Source: Rhodopirellula sp. SM50 (GTDB taxonomy: Bacteria > Planctomycetota > Planctomycetia > Pirellulales > Pirellulaceae). From it: a stretch of DNA of 64,000 bases. Made by a program: the position numbers and the translations under genes. This document shows positions 34,753 through 44,946 of this stretch, one piece after another; within the stretch, counting starts at the first letter, position 1, and each line of letters starts with the position of its first letter. Under the pieces are notes generated by a model, which saw nothing but the letters and a program-made list of their open reading frames with translations, searched no databases and was not told the origin of the DNA. The stretch is from positions 43,413 through 107,412 of the forward strand of contig NZ_NTFY01000002.1 of NCBI RefSeq assembly GCF_002289565.1, in the 5' to 3' direction.

Positions 34753-37683
34753 GTGAATCCCCGGTGCTCCTTCGCCCCCACGAATTTTGTCCGCTCCGTC
34801 GCGCCGCTGCTCGTCATCGGCTGGCTGACCTGCTGCTGCCAAGCCGATGATTTTCCGCCCGTGTTCAACAACGAGGCAAGCTCCGACGCCAGCCCGATGC
34901 CCGCTGCCGAAGCCGCCGCCACGATGACCCTGCCCGAAGGGTTCCGGGCGACGGTTTACGCCAGCGAACCCGAGGTCCGCAACCCGATCGCGATGGCTTG
35001 GGACGACCATGGCCGCATGTGGGTGGCGGAGAACTACACCTATTCCGATCGCACCCAACACTTTGATCTTTCGCTGCGTGACCGGGTAATCATTTTGGAT
35101 GACCGCGACGGCGACGGGCACGCGGAATCACGCAAGGTGTTCACCGACAACGTCCAAATGCTGACCAGTGTCGAAATCGGTCGTGGCGGCGTTTGGTTGA
35201 TGTGCCCACCGCAGTTGCTGTTCATCCCCGATGCCGATGGTGACGATGTCCCCGACGGATCACCCGAAGTCGTCTTGGACGGTTTCACGGTCTCGCAAAG
35301 CAACTACCACAACTTTGCCAACGGACTCCGCTGGGGTCCCGACGGTTGGCTGTATGGGCGTTGCGGCCATTCCTGTCCCGGAAACTTGGGCGTTCCGGGG
35401 ACGCCGCAAGATCGACGGATTCCGATCGATGGCGGCATGTGGCGTTATCACCCGCAGCGAAAGACCGTCGAAGTGCTGAACCATGGCACGGTCAATCCCT
35501 GGGGTTCGGACTGGGACGCCAACGGCGAACTGTTTTTTATCAACACCGTGATCGGTCACCTCTGGCATTCGATCCCCGGCGCCCACTTCATCGAGTCGTT
35601 CGGCGAGAGCCCGAACCCGTTGGTATTCGAGCGGATGGACATGATCGCCGATCACTACCACTATGACCGCTCGGGTTCTTGGACGAAAAGCCGCGACGGA
35701 GCGGCCGATGAACTCGGTGGCGGTCATGCCCACATCGGGATGATGATTTATCAATCCGACCGATGGCCGCAGCAATACCGCGACAAGTTGTTCACCTTGA
35801 ACATGCACGGTTTGCGGGCCAACGTCGAAACGATCAAGCGTCACGGCGCCGGATACCTGGCCACTCACGAACCCGATTTTTTGATTTCCAAAGATCCGTT
35901 CTTCCGCGGCATCGAAATCAGCGTCGGCCCCGATGGTGATGTCTATGTGCTCGACTGGAGTGACACCGGTGAATGCCACGATCACACCGGCGTGCACCGA
36001 ACCAGCGGACGTGTTTACAAGATCAGCTATGACGCCGGCAACAAACCGACTCGCCGTTTCACCAAACCGGCTTGCTTGGCCGGTGACGGCGAATTGCCCC
36101 AGCTTTGGCGTGATTACCAAGCGGGAAAAACGACGCCGGCACAGTTGCGAAGCCTGCTCAGTGACCCCGATGAACACGTCCGTGTCTGGGCGATTCGGCT
36201 GCTGACCGACCACTGGCCGCTGGACACGTTTTTGGGACCGCAACCCGATGTCACCTATCCCGACGATCCGGAGACGCTGGCGGCGTTGAAACAGACCGCG
36301 CAGCGAGACGCGTCCGGCTTGGTGCACCTGACCCTGGCGTCGACGCTGCAGCGTTTGCCCGTCGATGATCGAGCATCGATTGCCGCCGAACTGGTCGCTC
36401 AACCGCAGTTTGCTGACGATCGCGATTTGCCGATGATGGTCTGGTTCGGTTTGATGCCGCTGGTCGACCAAGACCCCGCGGCACTGGCGAGCGTGGCGGC
36501 AAGCTGTCACTGGCCCGACACATTGCGTTGGATCACGCGGGGATTGGCGACGCGGGTCGAAACAATGCCCGAGCCCCTCGACGATTTGTTGACCGCCTCG
36601 CTGAAGATGCCGGCGGCGTTGCAGGCGAGCGTTCTCGGCGGCATGGCGGAGGCCTATCGCGGCTGGCTGAAAGTCCCCATGCCTGAGACCTGGCCAACCC
36701 TCGCCCAAAGCCGAGCGGCGCGAGCCAACCCGGATACCGTTCGAGAACTAAACCTACTGTTCGGTGACGGCCGAGCCCTCGATGAATTGCGTGACATCGT
36801 GAAGTCGTCCAAGGTTGCATTGCAGATCCGGCAATCGGCGCTAGAGAGTTTGATCGGTGCGCGGCCGGACGACTTGCGCGAGATCTGTGAATCGCTGCTG
36901 GATCAACGCGAATTGAACGCGACGGCCGCCCAAGGCTTGTCGCGGTTCGACGATCCCGCCGTCGGCGAAAAACTGGCCAAGATGTATCGTCGGTTTCATG
37001 TCAATGATCGCCCCGAGTTGATTGAGATTCTGGTTTCCCGCCCCAGTTTCGCGGCGGCGTTGCTGGATCGGATCGACGCCCAGAAAGACCCGATTCCTCG
37101 CAGCGACATCAGCGCCTTCCACGCCCGCCAAATCCTGGGGCTCGGTGACGATGTCTTGCGGGAAAAACTGACCGAATCCTGGGGCGCACTGCGTGATTCT
37201 CCCGCGGATCGTCGCGAGAAAATCGCGGCCGTGAAGGCCCAGCTTTCCGGCGATGTTCTGTCCGAAGCTGATCTGTCAGCGGGACGTGCGTTGTTCAAGA
37301 AGACATGCTCGCAATGCCACATGCTGTTCGGTGACGGAGAGAAGATCGGCCCCGACCTGACGGGCGCCCAACGATCCAGCCTGGACTACCTACTGGAAAA
37401 CATCCTCGATCCCAGTGCGGTGGTCGGCAAAGACTATCGCATGACGATCGTGTTGATGGAGGATGGTCGGGTGTTAAACGGCTTAGTCGTTTCGAGGAAC
37501 GACAAAACGATGGTCATTCAAACCCAATCCCGCAAAGAAACCATCCCCATCGGTTCGATCGAAAACGTCAAAGAAACGACTCTCTCGCCGATGCCCGACG
37601 GGTTGCTGACGACCTTGACCGAATCACAAATCCGTGACCTGATCGGTTACCTGATGTCTCCAACGCAGGTCGCGATGGAGTGA
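34753..37683 (+). CDS. PVC-type heme-binding CxxCH protein with HEAT repeats, 976 aa
   Basis: The GTG at 34753 gives a clean export signal (NPRCSFAPTNFVRSVAPLLVIGWLTCCC). A TTG 78 bases upstream in frame would not. The N-terminal ~400 residues form a beta-propeller of the sugar/sorbosone-dehydrogenase type (AMAWDDHGRMWVAENYTY, ISVGPDGDVYVLDWSD). Residues ~450-800 are helical HEAT-like repeats. The C-terminus is the PVC heme-binding domain with CSQCH at about residues 852-856, then GPDLTGAQR and DPSAVVGKDYR. It is exported and probably acts in extracytoplasmic electron transfer or sugar oxidation. It is a paralogue of the next gene. Confidence 0.92.
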   Translation: MNPRCSFAPTNFVRSVAPLLVIGWLTCCCQADDFPPVFNNEASSDASPMPAAEAAATMTLPEGFRATVYASEPEVRNPIAMAWDDHGRMWVAENYTYSDRTQHFDLSLRDRVIILDDRDGDGHAESRKVFTDNVQMLTSVEIGRGGVWLMCPPQLLFIPDADGDDVPDGSPEVVLDGFTVSQSNYHNFANGLRWGPDGWLYGRCGHSCPGNLGVPGTPQDRRIPIDGGMWRYHPQRKTVEVLNHGTVNPWGSDWDANGELFFINTVIGHLWHSIPGAHFIESFGESPNPLVFERMDMIADHYHYDRSGSWTKSRDGAADELGGGHAHIGMMIYQSDRWPQQYRDKLFTLNMHGLRANVETIKRHGAGYLATHEPDFLISKDPFFRGIEISVGPDGDVYVLDWSDTGECHDHTGVHRTSGRVYKISYDAGNKPTRRFTKPACLAGDGELPQLWRDYQAGKTTPAQLRSLLSDPDEHVRVWAIRLLTDHWPLDTFLGPQPDVTYPDDPETLAALKQTAQRDASGLVHLTLASTLQRLPVDDRASIAAELVAQPQFADDRDLPMMVWFGLMPLVDQDPAALASVAASCHWPDTLRWITRGLATRVETMPEPLDDLLTASLKMPAALQASVLGGMAEAYRGWLKVPMPETWPTLAQSRAARANPDTVRELNLLFGDGRALDELRDIVKSSKVALQIRQSALESLIGARPDDLREICESLLDQRELNATAAQGLSRFDDPAVGEKLAKMYRRFHVNDRPELIEILVSRPSFAAALLDRIDAQKDPIPRSDISAFHARQILGLGDDVLREKLTESWGALRDSPADRREKIAAVKAQLSGDVLSEADLSAGRALFKKTCSQCHMLFGDGEKIGPDLTGAQRSSLDYLLENILDPSAVVGKDYRMTIVLMEDGRVLNGLVVSRNDKTMVIQTQSRKETIPIGSIENVKETTLSPMPDGLLTTLTESQIRDLIGYLMSPTQVAME

Positions 37684-38072
37684 GTTGGTCAAAAAATGAG
37701 TTGGTCAACAAATGGGAGCCTTCAGGATGGAGACTTGGTTCTGAGTACTTGACTTCATTTTTTGACCAATCAATTTTTTGACCACATCCTGCTCTCCAGC
37801 GCCGATGTTCGCCAACCCGAACGCCCGCAACATCAAATCCGCCGTGGTTTCACGGGTCAATCCGGCTCCGTGAACGGCGCGACATTCAGGGGTGACCAAG
37901 CCCGCGGAAAAAAGGTGTTGACTTGGGAACATCCAGATTGCGGTGGTTAGTAGAATACTGGATCTGTGGTGTTCTCGGTGACGGCATTCAATGCATGCAA
38001 TCACTGTCGAAAGCGAGAGCCTCGTGAATGGGTCGATCCGTTTTTCTGTTTTAGTTTTGACTTGAGTGATGA
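37684..38072. repeat. Inverted repeat (TTGGTCAAAAAATGA class) and gene-free gap
   Basis: The word TGGTCAAAAAATGA at 37686-37699 is matched exactly by its reverse complement at 37755-37768. A second degraded pair (TGGTCAACAAATGG; TCAATTTTTTGACCA) overlaps the set, so the hairpin is nested. The rest of the 389 bases has no supported gene. A minus-strand frame at 37705-38157 reads as protein only in part and is not accepted. Confidence 0.7.
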
Positions 38073-41033
38073 ATGATGCGTTTTGCGATGACTCTTGCGG
38101 CTTTGTTAGTTGCTTCTGCGGTCCAATCGGCCGAGCAGGACAAGGCGAAATCTGCACTTGAGGCGATCGAGAGTAATCGCGGCGGGCGGCATTGGGTCGA
38201 ACAGGAAACGGCGCCTCCGAAGTCGCCGGCGGATTCGCTCAACGCGATTCAAATTGAACCGGGCTATGAAATTTCTCTGTTCGCGGCCGAGCCACTCGTT
38301 CGCGATCCCGTCGCGATCTGTTTCGACCGCCACGGGGACATGTACGTCGTTGAATACGGCGACTATCCGATCGGCCCCGAAGACGGCGGCGATCCGCTGT
38401 CAAAGATCGTGATGCTGGAAGACAGTGACGGTGACGGCGTTGCCGACCGCAGACACGTTTTCGCCGACAAACTGGATTTTGCCCACAGCATGATGGCTTA
38501 CAGGGGAGGCTTGCTGGTCGGTGCGAAAACGAAAGTCTTGTTCCTCAAGGACACCGACGGAGACCACGTCGCCGATGTCCGTGAAACCTTGTTCGAAGGA
38601 TTCACCCCCGCGCATCCCCAGATGCAAATCGGCAACCCACGTTGGGGCATCGATAACTGGGTGTACTTGAATTACGGTCCCGGAAAAGTGACTTCGAAAA
38701 CGGATCCGGATTCAGCCGTCGCGCTGCCGCGCAAAGACTTTCGCTTCCATCCCCAGACGATGGAATTTGAAGCCGATAGCGGGATGGGCCAGTTTGGCAA
38801 CACCGTCGACCGTTGGGGCCATCGGTTTTATTGCACCAACCGAAACCCGATCATCACGACCTTTCTGGCACCGAACGTCTTGGCGCGAAACCCGTTTCAT
38901 CTCGTCAGTGCCCCCTACTACGACGTCGCTCCTTCGGGCGGACAATCACAAGTCTTCCCGCTGGTTGCGATGAAAAGCAACTATCTGTCTCACGCGGGCA
39001 CCCATACCTCGGCGTGCGGCACCACCGCGTACACCGGCGACCTGGGAAGCGAATCGTTTCGCAACAGCGTGTTTGTTTGCGAACCGATCGGCCACTTGGT
39101 GACACGGTCGATCGTGGACACCGCTTCTCTGAAATTCACAGCGAAACGTGCGCAACAGAAAAGCGATTTTGTGGCCTCGACCGACACCTGGTTCCGGCCA
39201 TCCAGCCTGGCCACCGGTCCCGACGGTGCGCTGTACCTGGCAGATATGTATCGCTTGTGGGTGGAACACCCGAAATTCCTGCCGCCGGAAATCGCGGCGA
39301 AGCTGGATTGGCGGGCCGGCGATGATCGCGGCAGGATCTACCGAATCGTTCCGGCCGGTTCGGTCACACGTCCATTCACTCCGCCGCAATCAGATGCCGA
39401 TTGTGTCGACTTGTTGGCCGACGGCAACGGCTGGCGCCAGTTCCTCGGTCAACGGCTGTTGGTCGAGCAGCAAGCGAATGATCAGGCGGCTCGAGTGCGC
39501 AGCCTGCTGACGTCAGATTCACCGACGGCACGTTTGCACGCCCTTTGGACGCTCGACGGGTTATCGGCCTTAAAACCATCCGACATCCAGCAGATGTGCT
39601 CCGACGGGAACGTTCATTGCCGTGTCGCGGCGGCGAGGTTGGCGGGCGACATGACCGATGATGACGCCGTTCAAGACGCTCTGATCTCGCTTGCGGGCGA
39701 CTCCAGCCCCCGCGTCCGTTTTCAAGTCGCCTTGTCGCTCGCCGCCAACCATTCTCAACAGGCCACCGCGACGTTGACTCAACTGGCGCGACGTGATGGG
39801 CACGACAGCGGCTTTGCCGACGGATTACTGACGTCACTCCAGCAGCGCAGCGGCGCGGTGTTGGTCGGGTTGATCGCCGACGGTTCGTTTCGCGAGCAAG
39901 GGAACGCCGGCAAGTTGGATTTGGTCCGAAAACTGGCCGCGATCGTCGGCGCCCGTGGCGATCAGGCAGAATTGAAAACGGTTTTTGAGTTGCTCGGCAG
40001 CGACGGTGACGAAAATTGGTGGCGTGCCGCGGCGATCGCCGGGATCGGTGACGGACTGCCGCGTTACCGTGGTGAGCGGGGGCGGATGACGTTGCCAAGT
40101 TTGATCGCGAAGCCGCCTGCAGAGCTGAGCGATTCCATCGTCGCACTCAAAGCGGTGTTTGATCGCAGCGGAGACATTGCGTTGGATCCCGAACAAGCCG
40201 TCGCGGATCGCGTCGCGGCGATCGAGTTGATGGCCTATCAACCGTTTGACGCCGCTGCGAAAATGTTTGCGGAGTTGCTCTCGAGCGAGCAGCCGGTGCA
40301 AATCCAATCGGCCTGTCTGGAGGCGCTGCAACGCAGCGGCTCGGTAGGGGCTGCGCAGATCGTTTTGGATCGGTGGCCAGAGCTCGGGCCGTCGGTCCGC
40401 GGCACCGCCATCGCGTTCTTGCTGCGTCGGACCGAATCGACCCGTCTGACCCTTGATGCGATGAGCGAGGGAAAAATGAATCCATCGGCGCTCGGCATCG
40501 ACCAACGGGTACGATTGCTCAAACACTCCGATGAAGCGTTGCGGGATCAAGCGACAAAGTTGTTTGGCGGAGTCGTTTCGCCGAACCGCCAGAAAGTGGC
40601 AAAGGATTATGAGAGCGCATTGGCGATGACTGCCGACGCCGCGCACGGCAAACAAGTCTTCACGCGGGTCTGCGCCAGTTGTCACCGGATCAGCGGCGAA
40701 GGCCATGAGACGGGTCCCGATTTGACCGACGTCCGCAATCGTTCCAAACCTGCATTGCTGTACGACATTTTGGATCCCAACGCCAAAGTCGAACCGCGTT
40801 TCACGTCGTATTCGATTTTGACGGCCGAGGGCTCGGTGTTCACGGGACTGATCGAATCGGAAACCAGTGAAGCGGTGATCTTGAAGATGGCCGAGGGTAA
40901 AACCAAAGCGATCGGCAGGGCCGAGATTGACCAAATGAAAGCGAGTGACGTGTCGTTGATGCCCGAAGGAATCGAGAAAGACATCACGCCCCAGCAGATG
41001 GCTGATTTGTTGGCGTATTTGAAGGACCGTTAA
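38073..41033 (+). CDS. PVC-type heme-binding CxxCH protein with HEAT repeats, 986 aa
   Basis: The signal peptide is MMRFAMTLAALLVASAVQSAEQ. The N-terminal propeller has EPGYEISLFAAEPLVRDPVAICFDRHGDMYVVEYGDYP. The middle ~400 residues are HEAT-like. The C-terminal heme domain has CASCHRISGEGHETGPDLTDVRNRS, with CxxCH at residues 867-871, and IEKDITPQQMADLLAYLKD at the end. The domain order is the same as in the protein encoded at 34753, so the two are tandem paralogues separated by a 389-base repeat-bearing gap. They probably act in the periplasm in oxidising sugars or related polyols. The electron acceptor is unknown. Confidence 0.92.
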   Translation: MMRFAMTLAALLVASAVQSAEQDKAKSALEAIESNRGGRHWVEQETAPPKSPADSLNAIQIEPGYEISLFAAEPLVRDPVAICFDRHGDMYVVEYGDYPIGPEDGGDPLSKIVMLEDSDGDGVADRRHVFADKLDFAHSMMAYRGGLLVGAKTKVLFLKDTDGDHVADVRETLFEGFTPAHPQMQIGNPRWGIDNWVYLNYGPGKVTSKTDPDSAVALPRKDFRFHPQTMEFEADSGMGQFGNTVDRWGHRFYCTNRNPIITTFLAPNVLARNPFHLVSAPYYDVAPSGGQSQVFPLVAMKSNYLSHAGTHTSACGTTAYTGDLGSESFRNSVFVCEPIGHLVTRSIVDTASLKFTAKRAQQKSDFVASTDTWFRPSSLATGPDGALYLADMYRLWVEHPKFLPPEIAAKLDWRAGDDRGRIYRIVPAGSVTRPFTPPQSDADCVDLLADGNGWRQFLGQRLLVEQQANDQAARVRSLLTSDSPTARLHALWTLDGLSALKPSDIQQMCSDGNVHCRVAAARLAGDMTDDDAVQDALISLAGDSSPRVRFQVALSLAANHSQQATATLTQLARRDGHDSGFADGLLTSLQQRSGAVLVGLIADGSFREQGNAGKLDLVRKLAAIVGARGDQAELKTVFELLGSDGDENWWRAAAIAGIGDGLPRYRGERGRMTLPSLIAKPPAELSDSIVALKAVFDRSGDIALDPEQAVADRVAAIELMAYQPFDAAAKMFAELLSSEQPVQIQSACLEALQRSGSVGAAQIVLDRWPELGPSVRGTAIAFLLRRTESTRLTLDAMSEGKMNPSALGIDQRVRLLKHSDEALRDQATKLFGGVVSPNRQKVAKDYESALAMTADAAHGKQVFTRVCASCHRISGEGHETGPDLTDVRNRSKPALLYDILDPNAKVEPRFTSYSILTAEGSVFTGLIESETSEAVILKMAEGKTKAIGRAEIDQMKASDVSLMPEGIEKDITPQQMADLLAYLKDR

Positions 41034-41070
41034 TCAATGATCAAAATCCCTGTGGGACAGGCTTCCAGCT

Positions 41071-41212
41071 AGGCTCTGTCCCTAAAGTCCTGCGAGCGAA
41101 AAGGGGGTCAGGAGTCAATAGTGCGAAGCACCCGTAGGGCCGTTCCGGCTATTGACTCCTGACCCCGTTTTCGCGGTTTACTGGCGGTGAACGTCGTTTA
41201 GGGACGGAGCCT
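41071..41212. repeat. Nested ~140-bp palindrome (family D) ending in a stop codon
   Basis: The outer arms are 41071-41086 and 41197-41212 (16 bp, one mismatch). The inner perfect arms are GGGGTCAGGAGTCAATAG at 41104-41121 and its reverse complement at 41149-41166. The right outer arm reaches into the stop codon (41211-41213) of the permease gene on the minus strand. GGGGTCAGG resembles the GGGGACACGG heads of the REP arrays, so this may be another RAYT-type target. Confidence 0.85.
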
Positions 41213-42344
41213 ACGCTTGCCGCAACGCGTTGACGATCGGGACGCTGGCGGCCTGAATCGCCGGCGCGATTCCGGCGGCCAAGCCCACGACCACCGAAAC
41301 CAGCGTGCCGGTGATGGCCAACGCAATCGACGGCTGAAATGAAATCGCGGCGCCTTCGGCACCGATGGCGAAGCCGCCGATTTCGAGCGCCGCCAGCGCC
41401 AACAGCGTTCCGCTGATGCCTCCGACGACGCATAAGATCGTGCTTTCGGCCAACACCAAACGCATCGCCCGCAGCGGTCGGACGCCGATCGTTTGCAGCA
41501 CCGCGTATTCCTTGATGCGGTCTTGAACGCTCATCACGGTCGTGGTGGCAACGAGTGACAGCACCAAGCCGACACAGGCGTATCCGAGCCAATGGGCAAA
41601 GCCGATCAAGTCGACTAGGTCCGAGAGTGTGCTGGCCTGAAACGCCCCTTTGCGTCGTGTCCGCGTGGCAACGGGGCCGGATCGCAACACGGCATCGATT
41701 TCGCTGGCAACACGATCCGGATCGGCGTCGTCGGTCAACAAAACTTCGTGCTGCGTGACCAGTCCCGCCGCATCCAGTCCGCGTGTGTATTGCAGAAATG
41801 CCAAGCTGGTGTAGATCAGGTTTTCTTCCGAGGGCACCGATGATTCAAAGATGCCAGTGACGTTGACCGAAATCTCTCCGATCGAAAACTGGTCCCCTCT
41901 CTTGAGCCCGCGTCGCTGGGCAACGTTGCGGCCGACGATCGCGGCGTCACGCTGGGATGTAAAGGTCTGCCAATCGCCATCGGTCAACGTCAGGGGCCTC
42001 GTTCTCCGGATCTGTTCCGGGTCCGCTCCTTGGAAAACAACGATGTCCAAACTAGCGCGGCAGTTGTTCGTCCAAACCTGAATCGGCATCACCTCCCGTA
42101 CGCCGGGAAGCTCTTTGATCTTTCGCGAGTAGTCTTCCGGCAATCGGCTGCTGGTCGGACAAAACCGACTCTCTTGGAACACAATCAGGCTGCGATCGGC
42201 GTCCGCTCCCGTCGTCAGCCGATGCAAGCCTTCTTGCACCGAACCGACAAAGCAGAAAACGAACATGGCCACCGCCGCACCGGTCACGGTCAGCAACGTT
42301 CGTGTGCGGTGACGCCAGAGGGTTTTGAGAACGTAAGTGATCAT
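41211..42344 (-). CDS. ABC transporter permease, FtsX/MacB-like, 377 aa
   Basis: The layout is one N-terminal membrane span ([20 protein letters not shown]), a ~210-residue periplasmic domain ([26 protein letters not shown]), and three C-terminal spans (near 255-280, 305-330 and 345-372), typical of FtsX/LolCE/MacB permeases. The motif [13 protein letters not shown] matches the family N-terminus. It is the last gene in the minus-strand efflux operon, 308 bases after the ATPase gene; that gap is filled by repeats. Together with a second permease at 45497 it probably forms a heterodimeric complex driven by the shared ATPase. Confidence 0.88.
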   Translation of the reverse strand: MITYVLKTLWRHRTRTLLTVTGAAVAMFVFCFVGSVQEGLHRLTTGADADRSLIVFQESRFCPTSSRLPEDYSRKIKELPGVREVMPIQVWTNNCRASLDIVVFQGADPEQIRRTRPLTLTDGDWQTFTSQRDAAIVGRNVAQRRGLKRGDQFSIGEISVNVTGIFESSVPSEENLIYTSLAFLQYTRGLDAAGLVTQHEVLLTDDADPDRVASEIDAVLRSGPVATRTRRKGAFQASTLSDLVDLIGFAHWLGYACVGLVLSLVATTTVMSVQDRIKEYAVLQTIGVRPLRAMRLVLAESTILCVVGGISGTLLALAALEIGGFAIGAEGAAISFQPSIALAITGTLVSVVVGLAAGIAPAIQAASVPIVNALRQA

Positions 42345-42652
42345 GGTTTAATTTGGCGTGAAACGGAAATTGAGGCGCGGCCATTCCGCCTGTCACCCGG
42401 AATTCCACTGACTTGATTGGGCTCGCTGGAGAGGTAGGAAGATTTTGGAGGTAGGAAGATTGCCCATGTCGAATTGACGGTGCATTTCACTCTTTTCTTA
42501 CCTCCGAAATCTTCTTACCGGAGTTTTCACTGGGGACACACGGTCCGGCAGGCTCTGCCTGGCGACAGTCGCAAGGTCGGTGGCGGAGCCACACCGGTAT
42601 TGCGTTCCAAGGCGGAGCCCTGGAACGAGGGCAATTGAGGCGAGGGCAAGGT
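42345..42652. repeat. Repeat-filled gap between permease and ATPase genes
   Basis: Two direct copies of GAGGTAGGAAGATT (42431-42444, 42448-42461) face an inverted partner (CTTACCTCC ... AATCTTCTTACC, 42497-42519). A family B copy follows (42533-42630, words GGCTCTGCCTGG and AAGGCGGAGCC). No gene fits. The insert has pushed apart two genes that would otherwise be adjacent in the operon. Confidence 0.75.
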
Positions 42653-43384
42653 CTAACCGAACTGCTTGATCATCTCGTCGCCCTCCGCGTTTCTCGTGGG
42701 TGTTGTTCCGTTGCGTTCTAAAAACTTTCCGCGATCGAGCACCAACTGTCTGGATGCGATCGCGGCGACATCACTGTCGTGGGTGACCATCAGCAGCGTG
42801 ATATCGAGTTCTTTGTTCAATCGTTGCAGCAGCGTTTGCACCTGCTCGCTGGTTTCCGTGTCCAGGCTACCGGTCGGCTCGTCGGCCACGACGACTTGCG
42901 GGTGTGCCACGATCGCACGGGCGATGCCGACGCGCTGCTCTTGCCCGCCGGAAAGTTGGCGTGGGTAATGATCGGCTCGATCGCTCAGCCCGACCGCCTC
43001 CAATGCCAACTCGACACGCTGCCGACGCTGGGAAGCTGTCAGCTTCAACAACAGCGTGGGAAGTTCCACGTTCTCGTAAGCGGTCAGGACGGGAATCAAG
43101 TTATGCGTCTGGAAGATGTAACCGAGGTTCGCCGCCCGCCAATCCGCCAATTTGCTTCGCGACAGCTTCGTCACTTCGGTTCCGGCAACGGTGATCGTGC
43201 CCGAATCGGGACGGTCGATGCCGCTGACCAGATTCAGCAACGTGCTCTTGCCCGTGCCGCTGGGCCCCATCAACGAGACAAACTCTCCCGCGTCGATGTC
43301 CAGATCGATGTGGTCCAGCGGTGTGATCGTTTCGTCGCCCTTGCGAAAACTTTTACTTACGCCACGCAGTTCTACCAATGCCAT
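42653..43384 (-). CDS. ABC transporter ATP-binding protein, MacB/LolD-like, 243 aa
   Basis: The motifs are Walker [10 protein letters not shown] (near residue 40), Q-loop TFQTHN (near 90), signature LSGGQEQR (near 140) and Walker [10 protein letters not shown] (near 160). The sequence is closest to the LolD/MacB type that powers mechanotransmission by FtsX-like permeases. It starts one base after the adaptor stop, so it is co-transcribed. The final 25 residues ([23 protein letters not shown]) extend past the usual end. Confidence 0.93.
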   Translation of the reverse strand: MALVELRGVSKSFRKGDETITPLDHIDLDIDAGEFVSLMGPSGTGKSTLLNLVSGIDRPDSGTITVAGTEVTKLSRSKLADWRAANLGYIFQTHNLIPVLTAYENVELPTLLLKLTASQRRQRVELALEAVGLSDRADHYPRQLSGGQEQRVGIARAIVAHPQVVVADEPTGSLDTETSEQVQTLLQRLNKELDITLLMVTHDSDVAAIASRQLVLDRGKFLERNGTTPTRNAEGDEMIKQFG

Positions 43385-44944
43385 TTAATTGATCCCCATG
43401 TTTTGATCGTCGCCTGTCACGCGAACGGAGCTGTCTTGTTTCACCCGATCCAAGCCGCTGGTGATCAGTTTGTCGGTCACGTTCAGTCCCGACTTGATTT
43501 CTACCAATCCATCACCGCTCGCCCCGCCGGGTTCCACGGGCCGCCGTCGCGCGATTTCGTCGGCGTCCACGATCCAGACGAACGCCCCCGAGTCACCCGA
43601 TCGTACGAGCCGACTGGGGACAAACATGCGTTCGCGTTCGGTCGCCTCATTTTTCGGATTTTGAATTGCCGGCGCCAGGAAGGTCGCCGTGACCAGCATT
43701 TCGGGACTGACCGTCGGCGGCGGTTGGATCAATTCCACTTTGACTTCCAATGTATTTTTTTGAATATTGGCGGAGCTGGTCGTTTGCAGCACGCGACCTT
43801 GGATGACGTCTGCCGAGGAGGCCGTTTCGATCTGAACAGGCTGCCCCCGCGTGACCATGGGGACATCTTCCAAGCGGACATCGGCGCGGACTTGCAAGCG
43901 ATCCGGGTTGTACATCTCGATCACCGTACTCGAGCTCTGGCCGGCGTTTGAAGCGAGCCCCATCACGCGAGTCCCCGGTGCCGCGACCAGGCGTAGCACC
44001 CGTCCGTCCATCGGTGCCCGAACGACGTTTCGCCGCAGTGCCAGTTCGGCCTGTCGCAATTGCAATTCAGCTTCATCCCGCAACGCCTCGGCCGATTGCA
44101 CCTTGGCTTCGGCCTCATGCACTTGTCGCGTTTCCTCCACCAGTAATTCGAGTTGTCGCTTGAGCGCGGAGACTTTTTTGTGGAGTGCATCGGCTTCACG
44201 CTGCAGATTCGGCCCGCGTTGCTGCAGTTCTTGCAGCGTCGCCAGCGAAGCGGCATGGTCGCTTTCGGCACGCGCGATGATCCTGCCGGAGATCGCGCCC
44301 TTGGCCGACCGCTTTCCTTCCATGCTGCTGAGCGTGTAATCGACATTCGCTTCGGCAGCTTGGATCAGAAACGGCAGCTTGGCCAGTTCCGTTTGAGCTT
44401 TGGCCAGCATGCTTTGCGCGTCGGCCAATTGCACCTGCAAATGAACGGGGTTTTCGAAGCGGATTCGGGCGGCGTCGCGTTCGGCGATGGCCCGTTTTAA
44501 TTCGCCTTGCCGAATCGCCAGCAAGTTTTTTGCCTGCTGGACATTCAGTTCTGCGTCGATCGAAATCAACTTGGCGATCGCTTCGTCTTTCTTGACATGC
44601 TGTCCCGCGACCACCAGCAATTCTTCGATCACACCCGGGGCCAACGCGGCCACGCTGATCGCGGTGGGCCGGGGCTCGATCCATCCGGGCGCTTGGAACA
44701 ATGTCGTACCGGCTTGTTGAACCTCCGCTCGCTTGACGACCACCGGCACGACCGTGACCGCGGGCCGAGGCATCAGCCCCCGGCCCGCGGCGGCGGCCAG
44801 CAGGGCAATGAACCCGCACAAGATGCCGATCGGCAAAACGTACCGAGTCAACCAACGCTTGCGGCGCGGCTTCGTCGGCGTCGCGTCTTCCCGAGGCGAT
44901 CGGTCGAGTGCCAGTTGGCTGAGGTCGAGCGGAGTGTTCGCCAT
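43385..44944 (-). CDS. HlyD/RND-type membrane fusion adaptor, 519 aa
   Basis: It has a cytoplasmic head, one membrane span at about residues 34-55 (YVLPIGILCGFIALLAAAAG), then biotinyl-lipoyl halves (PGVIEELLVVAGQHVKKDEAIAKL at 105-130; VVRAPMDGRVLRLVAAPGTRV near 310). These flank a long coiled coil (residues 135-300, many Gln, Glu and Arg). The C-terminal beta-barrel includes VTATFLAP. The architecture matches DevB/MacA-like adaptors that join an inner-membrane ABC pump to the outer membrane. It lies between the Cys-rich lipoprotein and ATPase genes with 1-2 base gaps. Confidence 0.9.
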   Translation of the reverse strand: MANTPLDLSQLALDRSPREDATPTKPRRKRWLTRYVLPIGILCGFIALLAAAAGRGLMPRPAVTVVPVVVKRAEVQQAGTTLFQAPGWIEPRPTAISVAALAPGVIEELLVVAGQHVKKDEAIAKLISIDAELNVQQAKNLLAIRQGELKRAIAERDAARIRFENPVHLQVQLADAQSMLAKAQTELAKLPFLIQAAEANVDYTLSSMEGKRSAKGAISGRIIARAESDHAASLATLQELQQRGPNLQREADALHKKVSALKRQLELLVEETRQVHEAEAKVQSAEALRDEAELQLRQAELALRRNVVRAPMDGRVLRLVAAPGTRVMGLASNAGQSSSTVIEMYNPDRLQVRADVRLEDVPMVTRGQPVQIETASSADVIQGRVLQTTSSANIQKNTLEVKVELIQPPPTVSPEMLVTATFLAPAIQNPKNEATERERMFVPSRLVRSGDSGAFVWIVDADEIARRRPVEPGGASGDGLVEIKSGLNVTDKLITSGLDRVKQDSSVRVTGDDQNMGIN

Positions 44945-44946
44945 GA

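Noticed and set aside
35260..36708. A 482-codon minus-strand open frame within the first heme-binding protein gene
   Set aside because: High-GC antisense artefact; the plus-strand protein has clear family motifs.
37705..38157. 150-codon minus-strand frame between the two heme-binding protein genes
   Set aside because: Only part of it looks protein-like, it overlaps inverted repeats and the next gene start, and it has no ribosome site.
39834..40934. A 366-codon minus-strand open frame within the second heme-binding protein gene
   Set aside because: Same reason; rich in Arg and His with no domain pattern.
42779..43951. A 390-codon plus-strand open frame across the ATPase and adaptor genes
   Set aside because: It crosses two real genes on the other strand and has no family features.
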